From Hymenobacter gummosus (GTDB lineage Bacteria; Bacteroidota; Bacteroidia; Cytophagales; Hymenobacteraceae), in contig NZ_RXOF01000014.1 in the NCBI RefSeq assembly GCF_003970915.1, positions 1 through 64,000 on the forward strand: a stretch of DNA of 64,000 bases, read 5' to 3'. Under the pieces are notes generated by a model. It did not search any database and was not told the origin of the DNA. It saw only the letters and a program-made list of their open reading frames with translations. Of this stretch, positions 7,393-15,545 are shown piece after piece (position 1 is the stretch's first letter; every line of letters starts with the position of its first letter). The translations under genes and the position numbers were made by a program.

Positions 7393-9942
7393 CTACGCCA
7401 GCGCCTTGGCCTTCGTTTCGCCTTCGGGCAGCATTTCCGGCACCGGCTCCAGCGTCACCACGGTGTACTTGGAGGTGGGCGTGTTGCTCACGGCGGCCAC
7501 GCTGGCCACGGGTACCAGCACGTTGGTTTCGGGGTAGTAGGCGGCGCAGTTGCCCCGCGGCACGTCGTAGGGCACGGCAATGAACCGTTCGGCGTGGCGC
7601 TGCTGCCCGGCGAAGTGGCTCGTGAGGTTCACCAGCTGCCGGGGCCGGATGCCCCGCTCGCGCATGTCCTCGGCGTTGAGGAAGATGACGCGCCGCTCGC
7701 CGTACACGCCGCGGTACCGGTCGTTGTAGTCGTAGATGGTGGTGTTGAACTGGTCGTGGGAGCGGATGCTCATCAGCACCAGCTGCCCCGGCTCCAGCCG
7801 CTCGGCGGGCAGCTCGGTGACGGTGAAGTTGGCCTTGCCGTTGGGCGTGGTGAATTTCCGCTCCCGGGGGCCGTTGGGCAGGTAGAAGCCGCCGGGCCGC
7901 CGGATTTTCTGGTTGAAGTCCTCGAAGCCGGGAATCACCCGCGCAATCAGGTCCCGAATCCGGTCGTAGTTCTCGGTCAGCGCCGCCCAGTCGACTTGGG
8001 TTTTCTCGCCCAGCGTGGCCAGGGCCAGGCCCGCAATAATGGCCACTTCGCTGAGCATTTCGCCTTCCAGGGGCCGCAGCACGCCCTTATTCTGGCTGAC
8101 CACGCCCATGGAATTCTCGCAGGAGGTGAACTGCGGCCCGCTGCGCTGCAGGTCGATATCCACGTGCGTGAGGCAGGGCAGAATCAGGGAAGTCTCGCCC
8201 GCGACGAGGTGGCCGCGGTTGAGCTTGGTGCTGATGAACACCGTGAGGCGCTGCCGGCGCAGGGCCTGGGCCAGCAGCTCGGTGTCGGGCGAGGCGGAGA
8301 GGAAATTGCCGCCCAGGCTCACGAACACGTGGGTGCGGCCCGCGTGCATGGCCTTGATGCTTTCCACCGTATCGAGGCCGTGCTCCCGCGGGGGCTGGAA
8401 GTTAAACTCCTTTTCCAGCGCGTCGAGGAAGGCCTGCTGCGGCCGCTCCCAGATGCCCATGGTCCGGTCGCCCTGCACGTTGGAGTGGCCGCGCACCGGG
8501 CACAGTCCGGCCCCGGGCTTGCCGATGGCGCCCTTGAGCAGGTGCAGGTTGACGATTTCCTGGATGGTCTGCACCCCGCTTTTCTGCTGCGTGAGGCCCA
8601 TGGCCCAGCAGGTAATAATCTTCTGCCGCGGCCCGATGAGGTTGGCCGCTTCCAGCAGCTGGGCCCGCGTCAGCCCGCTCTGCTGCTCGATGTCCTCCCA
8701 ACTCGTGCCCTCGATGTTGGCCAGGAACGCCTCGTAGTGGGCCGTGTATTCCTGGATAAATTCGTGGTCGACGACCTGGCCGGGGTTCAGGGCTTCGGCT
8801 TCCAGCAGGTGCTTCATGATGCCGCGCAGCACGGCCATGTCGCCGTTGATGCGCACCTGCAGGTAGAGGTCGGTGATGGGCGTCCCGTCGCCGAGCAGGG
8901 CGCCCACGGCCCGCAGCGGGTTCATAAAGTCCTGCGGGTTCTTGAAGTGGTCGAGGCCGGCTTCGCGCAGGGGGTTGACGGCAATGATGCGGGCCCCGTT
9001 GCGCTTGGCCAGCTGCAGGGCCGAGAGCATGCGCGGGTGGTTGGTACCCGGGTTCTGGCCCATGATGAGGATGACCTCGGCCTCGTGGATGTCGCCCAGC
9101 GTCACCGAGCCCTTGCCCAGGCCGGTGGTCGGGCTCAGGGCCGAGCCGCTCGACTCGTGGCACATGTTGGAGCAGTCGGGCAGGTTGTTGGTGCCGAACT
9201 GCCGCACGAACAGCTGGTAGAGAAACGCCGGCTCGTTGGGCACCTTGCCGGAGGTGTAGAACACCGCCTCGTCGGGCGACTGCAGCGCGTTCAATTTCTC
9301 AGCCACCAGCCCAAAGGCCTCGGGCCAGCTGATGCGGGTGTAGTGCGAGGCGCCGGGGCGCAGCACCAGCGGGTGCGTCAGGCGGCCGGCGTTGTTCAGG
9401 TCGCGGTCCGACATGCGCGAGAGGTCCGCCAGGCTGTGGCGGGCGAAGAACTCCGGGTCGGCGCGGCGGGTGTCGGCGTCGGAGGCGGTGGCCTTGGCGC
9501 CGTTTTCGCAGAACTCGGCCACGGAGCGGTGGTCGTCGGGGTCGGGCCAGGCGCAGGAAGAGCAGTCGAAGCCGTCCTTCTGGTTGAGCTTCAGCAAGGC
9601 GTGCGTGCCCCGGCCCAGGCCCGCCTCGCCCCAGGCAAACTCCGCCGACTTGAGCACCGCCTTGATGCCGGCCGCCACCTTGGCCGGCGGGCCCAGCTTC
9701 AGGCCGGTAAAGTCGTCGGGCGGCTGGGCCAGCACCGGGTGCTGGTGTTTGGCGCCCAGGGTGTCGGGGGCGGGCAACAGCTCGGTATCCGCGTCGGCCT
9801 TGCCCTGGGGGGCGGGGTCGTAGTGGTCGGGCGCGGGGGCTTCGCCCTGGGCGGGGCGCTGCCCACTCCGGGGTGCCTGCCCGGCGCTCTGCTGCTGGGT
9901 TTTGCCGGCCTGCCCGGGGTTGGTGGCGGGAGAATCTTCCAT
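7393..9942 (-). CDS. FdhF/YdeP-family molybdopterin oxidoreductase
   Basis: This 849-residue protein belongs to the formate-dehydrogenase-like (DMSO reductase) superfamily, YdeP branch, and is expected to hold bis-molybdopterin guanine dinucleotide. Visible motifs are GFDCSSCAWPDP (N-terminal cysteines), YTSGKVPNEPAFLYQLF, TNNLPDCSNMCHESSG, ILIMGQNPGTNHPRM, GAGLCPVRGHSNVQGDRT, FISTKLNRGHLVAGETSLIL and the C-terminal RSHDQFNTTIYD dinucleotide-binding region. The first ~70 residues are a proline/glutamine-rich extension. I start at the ATG ending at 9942; the frame stays open to 9999, but that stretch is a repeat (9975-10039). FdhD lies upstream on the same strand, in keeping with its role in maturing FDH-type enzymes. 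The true substrate of YdeP proteins is not settled. Confidence 0.9.
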   Translation of the reverse strand: MEDSPATNPGQAGKTQQQSAGQAPRSGQRPAQGEAPAPDHYDPAPQGKADADTELLPAPDTLGAKHQHPVLAQPPDDFTGLKLGPPAKVAAGIKAVLKSAEFAWGEAGLGRGTHALLKLNQKDGFDCSSCAWPDPDDHRSVAEFCENGAKATASDADTRRADPEFFARHSLADLSRMSDRDLNNAGRLTHPLVLRPGASHYTRISWPEAFGLVAEKLNALQSPDEAVFYTSGKVPNEPAFLYQLFVRQFGTNNLPDCSNMCHESSGSALSPTTGLGKGSVTLGDIHEAEVILIMGQNPGTNHPRMLSALQLAKRNGARIIAVNPLREAGLDHFKNPQDFMNPLRAVGALLGDGTPITDLYLQVRINGDMAVLRGIMKHLLEAEALNPGQVVDHEFIQEYTAHYEAFLANIEGTSWEDIEQQSGLTRAQLLEAANLIGPRQKIITCWAMGLTQQKSGVQTIQEIVNLHLLKGAIGKPGAGLCPVRGHSNVQGDRTMGIWERPQQAFLDALEKEFNFQPPREHGLDTVESIKAMHAGRTHVFVSLGGNFLSASPDTELLAQALRRQRLTVFISTKLNRGHLVAGETSLILPCLTHVDIDLQRSGPQFTSCENSMGVVSQNKGVLRPLEGEMLSEVAIIAGLALATLGEKTQVDWAALTENYDRIRDLIARVIPGFEDFNQKIRRPGGFYLPNGPRERKFTTPNGKANFTVTELPAERLEPGQLVLMSIRSHDQFNTTIYDYNDRYRGVYGERRVIFLNAEDMRERGIRPRQLVNLTSHFAGQQRHAERFIAVPYDVPRGNCAAYYPETNVLVPVASVAAVSNTPTSKYTVVTLEPVPEMLPEGETKAKALA

Positions 9943-9974
9943 GCTGACTGGGTAACACGTGACAGTTTGGAGTG

Positions 9975-10039
9975 ACAGGTGACAAGTAACACGTGACAAG
10001 TCAGAACGACCAACCTGTCACGTGTTACTTGTCACCTGT
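9975..10039. repeat. 24-bp perfect inverted repeat, family J
   Basis: Arms 9975-9998 and 10016-10039 are exact reverse complements (core GGTGACAAGTAACACGTGAC), separated by 17 bases. The motif GTGTTACTTGTCACC continues as imperfect tandem copies to about 10050. Related sequence TTACCCGTCACGTGTTACG occurs at 12375-12393. The element lies between two minus-strand genes, directly before the YdeP-type start, where it could affect mRNA structure. Confidence 0.8.
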
Positions 10040-10045
10040 TACCTG

Positions 10046-10381
10046 TCACCCTTTAAAATCCTTTTCTACGATTATACGCAGGGTTTGCCCGTCGGCCACG
10101 TCCAGGCGGCCTTCCAGGCCGACTTCGCCGGGCTGCAGCCAGCCCTGGGCCAGCGCGGCGGGCACCAGCACTTCCAGCGCGCCGGGCGTGTAGGCCACGC
10201 GCAGGGCCTGCTCGGCGGCGGTGGAGCTGTCGGGAGTTTGCTGCAGGGCGTAGCTGAGCCGGCCGGTCGGGCCGGGCGCCAGCGGCACCGTCACGGCCAC
10301 GCGGCCGGTCTGGGCAAACTGCGCCAGGTCTTCGGTGGAGAGGCGCAGGCGCAGGGAGTCGTCTTCGAGGCGGAGCTTCAT
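10046..10381 (-). CDS. small conserved-looking protein of unknown function
   Basis: The 111-residue protein opens MKLRLEDDSLRLRLSTEDL and ends LRIIVEKDFKG. It looks like a compact beta-rich protein with no membrane segment. From memory, short Bacteroidota proteins with a K-I/L-R...LRLRL start occur beside formate-dehydrogenase genes, but I cannot verify a family name here. It lies between fdhD and the YdeP-type gene on the same strand, about 136 bases from fdhD, so it may be part of the same transcript and assist that oxidoreductase. Confidence 0.65.
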   Translation of the reverse strand: MKLRLEDDSLRLRLSTEDLAQFAQTGRVAVTVPLAPGPTGRLSYALQQTPDSSTAAEQALRVAYTPGALEVLVPAALAQGWLQPGEVGLEGRLDVADGQTLRIIVEKDFKG

Positions 10382-10517
10382 AAACCGCTGATTAAGGCTG
10401 ATTGCACTGATTTGGCTGACTCATTCGGCTGGATTTAGGCAGTTGGTGCGCCGCTGGCCGTTACTGGCCCTACGTTCAACTGGCCGGGCCCGCCCCCAAC
10501 TTCACTCATTCGCTCAT

Positions 10518-11393
10518 TCACTCATTCACTCCCTGAACCCGCCAGGGGTGCGCGTAGATGTTGTACCGCTGCTGGCGCACGAAGCCCAGCAGGGTCAGGC
10601 CGAAATCCTGGGCGGCCTGCACGGCCAGGGAGCTGGGCGCGCCCACGGCCGCCAGCACCGCAATGCCGGCCACGGCGGCTTTCTGCACCAGCTCGAAGGA
10701 AGCCCGGCCGCTGACCAGCAGCACGTGCCGGCTCAGGGGCAGTTCGTCGGCCAGCAGGGCCGCGCCGATGAGCTTGTCGAGGGCGTTGTGGCGGCCCACG
10801 TCTTCGCGCAGCAGCAGCAGCTCCCCGGCGGGCGAAAACAGGGCCGCTGCGTGCAGGCCGCCGGTCTGCTCGAAGCCGGCTTGGGCCTGGCGCTGCCGCT
10901 CGGGCAGCTCGTGAATCACGGCGGCGGGCACCAGCGGACCGTCGGCGGGCAGCACGGGGCAGGCGGCGGCGTGCACGGCCGCGATGCTGGTTTTGCCGCA
11001 GACGCCGCAGCTGCTGCTGGTGTAGAAGTGGCGCTCCAGGCGCGGCAAATCCAGGGCGGCGGCGGTGGCCAGCTCGGCGCGCACCACGTTTTCGCGCTCC
11101 TCGGGCTTTTGCACGTCGGGGCAGTGCAGCAGGCCGGTGAGGTCGGCGCGGCTCCGGATCAGGCCCTCGGTGAGCAGGAAGCCGGCGGCCAGCTCCAGGT
11201 CGTGGCCGGGGGTACGCATGGTCACGGCCAGGGTGCGCTGCTCCCGCTGCCCGGCGGGGCCGTAGCCCAGGCGGATTTCCAGCGGCTCCTCGGCGGCCAG
11301 GATGTCGTCGGCTTCGCGGCGCTCCGCCCCCGTCACGCGCTGCACGCGGGTGTACTCGTAGCTGGCGGGTGGCAGAAAAACGGGCGCGGACAT
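10518..11393 (-). CDS. fdhD: FdhD sulfurtransferase for formate dehydrogenase-type enzymes
   Basis: The 291-residue product matches FdhD, which passes sulfur from a cysteine desulfurase to the molybdenum cofactor of formate dehydrogenase-type enzymes. The redox motif CGVCG is present in SSSCGVCGKTS (near residue 130). Other FdhD hallmarks are EEPLEIRL, TPGHDLELAAGFLLTEGLI, LLREDVGRHNALDKLIG and VSGRASFELVQKAA. The length is normal (about 260-290). It is the first gene of a probable minus-strand group with the 111-residue protein and the YdeP-type oxidoreductase. The start at 11393 gives MSAPVFLPPAS and a full family alignment. Confidence 0.93.
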   Translation of the reverse strand: MSAPVFLPPASYEYTRVQRVTGAERREADDILAAEEPLEIRLGYGPAGQREQRTLAVTMRTPGHDLELAAGFLLTEGLIRSRADLTGLLHCPDVQKPEERENVVRAELATAAALDLPRLERHFYTSSSCGVCGKTSIAAVHAAACPVLPADGPLVPAAVIHELPERQRQAQAGFEQTGGLHAAALFSPAGELLLLREDVGRHNALDKLIGAALLADELPLSRHVLLVSGRASFELVQKAAVAGIAVLAAVGAPSSLAVQAAQDFGLTLLGFVRQQRYNIYAHPWRVQGVNE

Positions 11394-11450
11394 GGGCGAA
11401 ATACTTCGGTGAGGGCTGCGAAGTAAACGGAAGTCCGGCGGATCCGGTCG

Positions 11451-12197
11451 TCAGAAGAACAGCAGCACACCCAGCGTGAGCAGCAACAGCAGGCTACCCG
11501 CCACGGCCAGGTTGATGCGCAGCTCGGGGGAAATACTGGGCAACAGGCCCGCCGCCGTGCACAGCAGCAGCAACACCGGCACCCAGCCGAAACTCGTCTG
11601 GTAAATGGCGCCGTTGTAGGGCCGGAGCGGTAGCTGCCCCGTCCGCCGCTCCGGCACGTCGATCAGGCGCACCACGCGCAGCAGCGGGGTTTGCCACACG
11701 GTCAGGTAGTTGGCGTCGCGTATGATCAGGGCCTGCCGGCTGTGCAGCTGGAAGCTGGTGTGGGGGGTGCGGAACGCGTAGCCCAGCTGCGGATCCGACA
11801 TGGAAGCCCCGACCGACACCACCCGCCGCTCCAGCACGGCTTCGCGGGTGTACTCGCGCAGCGGCAGCGCCCAGTCCAGGGCCAGCAGCAGAACGAAAAC
11901 GGCCAGCCCCAACAACACCTTACGGGCCACGCGGGCGTATCCGACCAGCTGTTCCCGCTCCTCGTCGCGGGCGCGCATGGCCGGCGGACGCGTGTCGGGC
12001 TGCTGGCGCAGCCACTCGTCGTAGGCCCGGCGAAGGGCGGGGTCGGTGAGGGTGGGCAGGCCCTCGGCCGCGGCCTGCTGCCGGGCCCGGGCCGCTTCGG
12101 AATCGGCCGCCTGCTCGCTCAGCTCCCGGTAGGCGCGCTTGATTTCCGCGGGGGTGGCGGCCCGGGGTACGCCCAGCAAGCGGTAGTAATCGGACAT
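11451..12197 (-). CDS. J-domain-like membrane protein lacking the HPD motif
   Basis: This 248-residue protein starts MSDYYRLLGVPRAATPAEIK, the opening of a DnaJ J-domain, followed by RAYRELSEQAAD and DPALRRAYDEWLRQQ, which match helices II and IV. The invariant HPD tripeptide that activates DnaK is absent from the expected loop. Helices follow near residues 92-108 (VLLGLAVFVLLLALDWALPL), 200-220 and 228-247. The middle domain (residues 110-195) is unrecognised. It may have lost Hsp70 stimulation and kept the fold for another use. The upstream open frame to 12326 is not protein-like, so the ATG ending at 12197 is chosen. Confidence 0.75.
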   Translation of the reverse strand: MSDYYRLLGVPRAATPAEIKRAYRELSEQAADSEAARARQQAAAEGLPTLTDPALRRAYDEWLRQQPDTRPPAMRARDEEREQLVGYARVARKVLLGLAVFVLLLALDWALPLREYTREAVLERRVVSVGASMSDPQLGYAFRTPHTSFQLHSRQALIIRDANYLTVWQTPLLRVVRLIDVPERRTGQLPLRPYNGAIYQTSFGWVPVLLLLCTAAGLLPSISPELRINLAVAGSLLLLLTLGVLLFF

Positions 12198-12370
12198 CGG
12201 TGGTGTGGTTTGAACGGCAGCAGGTGGTGAACGAAGCCCCGGCGGCATAAAGTACACAGGGCCCGCGGCAGTCGAAAACGTCTGTCTTATGCCGACGGCG
12301 GAATAATAGCCAACCTTTGCCCGCATCCGGCAGTTTCAACAGCCTCAACCGCTCATCCGCGCCCTACTCA

Positions 12371-12399
12371 CTTGTTACCCGTCACGTGTTACGTGTCAC
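12371..12399. repeat. short half copy of repeat family J
   Basis: CTTGTTACCCGTCACGTG TTACGTGTCACT is the same TGTTAC-n-GTCAC unit seen at 9975-10050, here without its inverted partner. It ends eight bases before the moeB-like start codon. Confidence 0.5.
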
Positions 12400-12406
12400 T
12401 CCGAAG

Positions 12407-13555
12407 ATGCTCAGTCCCGACGAACGACTCCGCTACCGCCGCCACCTGCAACTAGCCGACATCGGCGAAGCGGGCCAGCTGCGGCTGCGGGCCGCCCGCG
12501 TGTTGGTGGTAGGCGCCGGCGGGCTGGGCTGCCCCATTCTGCAATATCTGGCCGCCGCCGGCGTGGGCACTCTGGGCATTGCCGACGCCGACCGGGTGGA
12601 AATCAGCAACCTGCAGCGCCAGATTCTGTACGGTCCCGCCGACCTGGGCCAACTGAAAGCCGCCGCCGCCGCCCGCGAGGTGCAGCGCCTCAACCCGCTG
12701 GTGCACTGCGAAGTCCACCCGGTGCGCGTAACGCCCGCCAACGTGCGCGCGCTGCTGGCGGGCTACGACGTCGTCATCGACGGCTCCGACAACTTCCCGA
12801 CCCGCTACCTGCTCAACGACGCCTGCGTGAGCCTCGCGAAGCCGCTGGTGTCGGGGGCCATCCACAAGTTCGAGGGGCAGGTGTCGGTGTTCAACTACCG
12901 GGGCGGCCCCACCTACCGCTGCCTCTTCCCCACCCCGCCCGGCCCCGACGAAGCGCCCAACTGCGCCGCCACCGGCGTGCTGGGCGTGCTGCCCGGTCTG
13001 GTGGGCACGGTGCAGGCCACCGAGGCGCTGAAAGTCGTGCTAGGCCTGGGCGAGGTGCTCAGCGGCCGGCTCTGGCTGCTTGATGCCTTGACCATGCAGA
13101 CGCGCACCCTGCGCTTCAGCCGCCACCCCGAGCGCAGCCTCCTCGGCCTCGACGCGGCCAACCCCGCCGACTACCACGACCCGGGCTGCGCCGCCCCGCC
13201 CGCGGCCCTCAGCGCGGCCGAGCTGCGCCAGCGGCTGCAGTCGGCCACCCCGCCCTTCCTGCTCGACGTGCGGGAGCCCAACGAGTTCGAGGCTGAGCAC
13301 CTGCCCGGGGCCATCCTGCTGCCCCTGAGCCAGCTGGCCGCGGGCGTGGCGCAGGTGCCGCGGCAGCAGCCGGTGGTGGTGTACTGCCGCTCCGGGGCCC
13401 GCAGCGCCCGCGCCATTCAGCAGCTGCAGGCCGATTTTGGCTTCGACAACCTGCAGAACCTGGAAGGGGGCATCCTGGCCTGGGCAGAATCCGCCAACGA
13501 CCCAGCACGACCTGGCGCCGGTTTAGCGAGTGAAACGAGCGTAACCAGTGCCTAA
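12407..13555 (+). CDS. moeB: MoeB/ThiF-family adenylyltransferase with rhodanese domain
   Basis: The 382-residue protein activates the C-terminal glycine of MoaD by adenylation for thiocarboxylate formation. Residues 1-245 are the E1-like domain, with VLVVGAGGLGCPILQYLAAAG (nucleotide loop), DADRVEISNLQRQ, DGSDNFPTRYLLND and the candidate catalytic cysteine in PNCAATGVLG. Residues 275-370 are a rhodanese domain with FLLDVREPNEFE and active-site loop YCRSGARS, giving a MoeZ-like sulfur donor. The zinc-binding CxxC pairs of E. coli MoeB are incomplete: TYRC replaces CxxC and only PGC remains near residue 263. The last roughly 15 codons (GAGLASETSVTSA) lie in the arm of repeat C1. A ThiF role in thiamine synthesis is the main alternative, but the neighbours favour molybdopterin. 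Confidence 0.85.
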   Translation: MLSPDERLRYRRHLQLADIGEAGQLRLRAARVLVVGAGGLGCPILQYLAAAGVGTLGIADADRVEISNLQRQILYGPADLGQLKAAAAAREVQRLNPLVHCEVHPVRVTPANVRALLAGYDVVIDGSDNFPTRYLLNDACVSLAKPLVSGAIHKFEGQVSVFNYRGGPTYRCLFPTPPGPDEAPNCAATGVLGVLPGLVGTVQATEALKVVLGLGEVLSGRLWLLDALTMQTRTLRFSRHPERSLLGLDAANPADYHDPGCAAPPAALSAAELRQRLQSATPPFLLDVREPNEFEAEHLPGAILLPLSQLAAGVAQVPRQQPVVVYCRSGARSARAIQQLQADFGFDNLQNLEGGILAWAESANDPARPGAGLASETSVTSA

Positions 13556-13814
13556 AATAAAGCAGGCTTCCAGCCTGCGTGCCGGTGCCTACGGGCCCCG
13601 GCTGCCCCCAAAGGACCACGCGCTAAGTTCTTCGGCCACACAACCAACGGCCAGGCCCAGCCGGTACAAGCGCAGCCAGCTGTTGCGGATTTACCTGAGC
13701 TGACTTGCCTGCCGCTCCTGACCTACCGAATTCGGCTGTTCCATCCCGCAGGCTGAAAGCCTGCTTTATTTCCGGCACCGGTTACGCTCGTTCCACTCGC
13801 TAAACCGGCGCCAG
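13511..13814. repeat. inverted-repeat element, family C (copy 1)
   Basis: Left arm 13511-13579 and right arm 13747-13814 pair over most of 68 bases: CTGGCGCCGGTTTAGCGAGT at the left edge mirrors ACTCGCTAAACCGGCGCCAG at the right, with AAAGCAGGCTTCCAGCCTGC as an inner hairpin. Related copies are at 48592-48763 and 60791-60971. The left arm overlaps the last codons and stop of the MoeB-rhodanese gene; the right arm ends 12 bases before the transporter start. Confidence 0.88.
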
Positions 13815-13826
13815 CCCCCTTGCTTC

Positions 13827-14990
13827 ATGCCTCAAACCGCTACTCCGCCTGCTTCGCCCCGTATCCGCTTCGACCGCAACGAGCTGGCCGGGGCCTTTGG
13901 CGACCTGGGCACCGATCTGCCCCTGCTCATCGGCATCATTGCCGCCTCGGGGGCCGATAGCGCCAGCATTCTGGTCATGTTCGGGCTAATGCAGGTGTTT
14001 TCGGGGCTGTACTACGGGCTGCCCATGCCGGTGCAGCCGCTCAAGGCCTTTGCCGCCCTGGTCATTGCCCAGAAGCTGCCCGGCCGCCTCATCTTCGGCG
14101 GCGGGCTGGCCATCGGCCTGAGCATGCTGGTGCTGACGGCTACCGGCCTCATCGACGCGCTGGCCCGGCTGGTGCCCAAGCCGGTGGTGCGCGGCATTCA
14201 GTTTGGCCTGGCCCTGCAGCTGGCTACCCTGGCCCTGAAAGACTACGTGCCGGCCGACGGGCTGGGCGGCTACGTGCTGGCCGCGGCGGGCTTTCTGATT
14301 ACGGTGGTGCTGCTGGGCAACCGCCGCCTGCCCGCCGCCCTGCTGGTTATCGGCCTGGGCGTGGTTTACGCTCTGATTTTCAAGCTCGACCTGGCCACCG
14401 CCCAGCGGGCCATCGGCCTGCACCTGCCCCAGTGGCACGTGCCCGCCGGCCCCGACATCCTCGCCGGCGCCGTGCTACTGGCCCTGCCCCAGATTCCGCT
14501 GTCGTTGGGTAACTCCATCCTGGCCACCCGGCAGGTGCTGGACGACCATTTTCCCGAACGCGGCATCACGGTGCGCCGCATCAGCTTCACCTACGCCCTG
14601 ATGAACCTGGTGAACCCGTTTCTGGGTGGGTTTCCGGTGTGCCACGGCTCGGGCGGCCTGGTGGGCCACTACGCTTTCGGGGCGCGCACGGGCGGCTCGG
14701 TGGTACTCTACGGCCTGCTGTTCCTGGTGCTGGGCTTGCTGTTCAGCCAAGGCTTTCAGCAAGTGGTGCAGATATTTCCGCTCCCCATCCTGGGCGTGCT
14801 GCTGCTCTTCGAAGCCCTGACGCTGGCCTCCCTGCTGCGCGACATCACCGGGCACCGCGCCGATCTGCTGGTGGCTCTGCTGGTGGGCCTGCTGTGCGCG
14901 GGCCTGCCCTACGGCTACCTCATCGGGCTGAGCGCGGGCACGGCCGTGTACTACGCCATGCAGCGCGGCTGGGTGGGATTAGGAAAGTAA
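13827..14990 (+). CDS. MOT1-type molybdate/sulfate transporter
   Basis: The 387-residue membrane protein has about ten hydrophobic segments and the MOT1/SulP-like signatures ELAGAFGDLGTDLPLLIG (residues 20-37), GLPMPVQPLKAFAA (residues 68-81), ALPQIPLSLGNSI and FPVCHGSGGLVGHYAFGART (residues 270-290), which line the substrate path. It lacks a STAS domain, as MOT1 proteins do. Its place inside a molybdenum cofactor cluster argues for molybdate rather than sulfate as the substrate. It follows the moeB-like gene on the same strand, with repeat C1 between them. The start ATG at 13827 precedes a short hydrophilic N-terminus. Confidence 0.88.
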   Translation: MPQTATPPASPRIRFDRNELAGAFGDLGTDLPLLIGIIAASGADSASILVMFGLMQVFSGLYYGLPMPVQPLKAFAALVIAQKLPGRLIFGGGLAIGLSMLVLTATGLIDALARLVPKPVVRGIQFGLALQLATLALKDYVPADGLGGYVLAAAGFLITVVLLGNRRLPAALLVIGLGVVYALIFKLDLATAQRAIGLHLPQWHVPAGPDILAGAVLLALPQIPLSLGNSILATRQVLDDHFPERGITVRRISFTYALMNLVNPFLGGFPVCHGSGGLVGHYAFGARTGGSVVLYGLLFLVLGLLFSQGFQQVVQIFPLPILGVLLLFEALTLASLLRDITGHRADLLVALLVGLLCAGLPYGYLIGLSAGTAVYYAMQRGWVGLGK

Positions 14991-15060
14991 CGGCAGGTGA
15001 GACGCCCGAATCCGTTGCACGGGTTGGCCGCCTCACTTCCCAGGTCTTGTGTCGCGGCGG

Positions 15061-15450
15061 CTACTCGGCGGCTTCGCCGGAGGCCACGCGCTTGATGTGG
15101 CGGCCCAGGCAGAGCGTGACGGCCGTAGCCAGGTGCTCGGGCGTGGAGCTGACGGCGTACACCAGCTGCCCGGCGCGGCGCAGGGTCAGCTGGGCCGGGG
15201 AGCCTTGCTCGGGCGGGCGGCGCGTGGCCACTACCAGCGAATGAGTATCGGGCCAGGAGGCTTCGAACGCCAGCGCGGCCCCGCCCCAGGGGGCCTGTAC
15301 GGGCCGCATGCTGAGGGGCTGGTAGGCCTGCACGGCCTCGTAGGCGGTCAGCAGGTAGCCGGTCAGCTCGTCAAGGTGGGCGGGGTCGATGCCGGCGGGC
15401 GCCTGGACGCGTAGCGCAGCGGCTAATTCTTCGGGGGCAGGAATAGGCAT
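15061..15450 (-). CDS. hypothetical protein
   Basis: This 129-residue protein (MPIPAPEELAAALRVQAP...) is not recognised. It is soluble, with a helical N-terminal third (HLDELTGYLLTAYEAVQAY) and a beta-rich rest (LAFEASWPDTHSLVVATR, QLVYAVSSTPEHLATAVTL). It lies downstream of an alpha/beta hydrolase on the same strand, 95 bases away, and converges on the molybdate transporter. Codon use is like that of its neighbours, which supports it being a real gene. Confidence 0.6.
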   Translation of the reverse strand: MPIPAPEELAAALRVQAPAGIDPAHLDELTGYLLTAYEAVQAYQPLSMRPVQAPWGGAALAFEASWPDTHSLVVATRRPPEQGSPAQLTLRRAGQLVYAVSSTPEHLATAVTLCLGRHIKRVASGEAAE

Positions 15451-15545
15451 GGCAAACGAAATGCGGAGCGCTGCAAAATGGGTATTTTTTGGGATACGCC
15501 GCCCCGCTTGCCTTTCGATTGGGCCGTCGGGGGCCTCAGCCGCCC

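Noticed and set aside
7288-9975. 895-residue plus-strand open frame opposite the YdeP-type gene
   Set aside because: Antisense shadow with no recognisable domains; the minus-strand protein has full family motifs.
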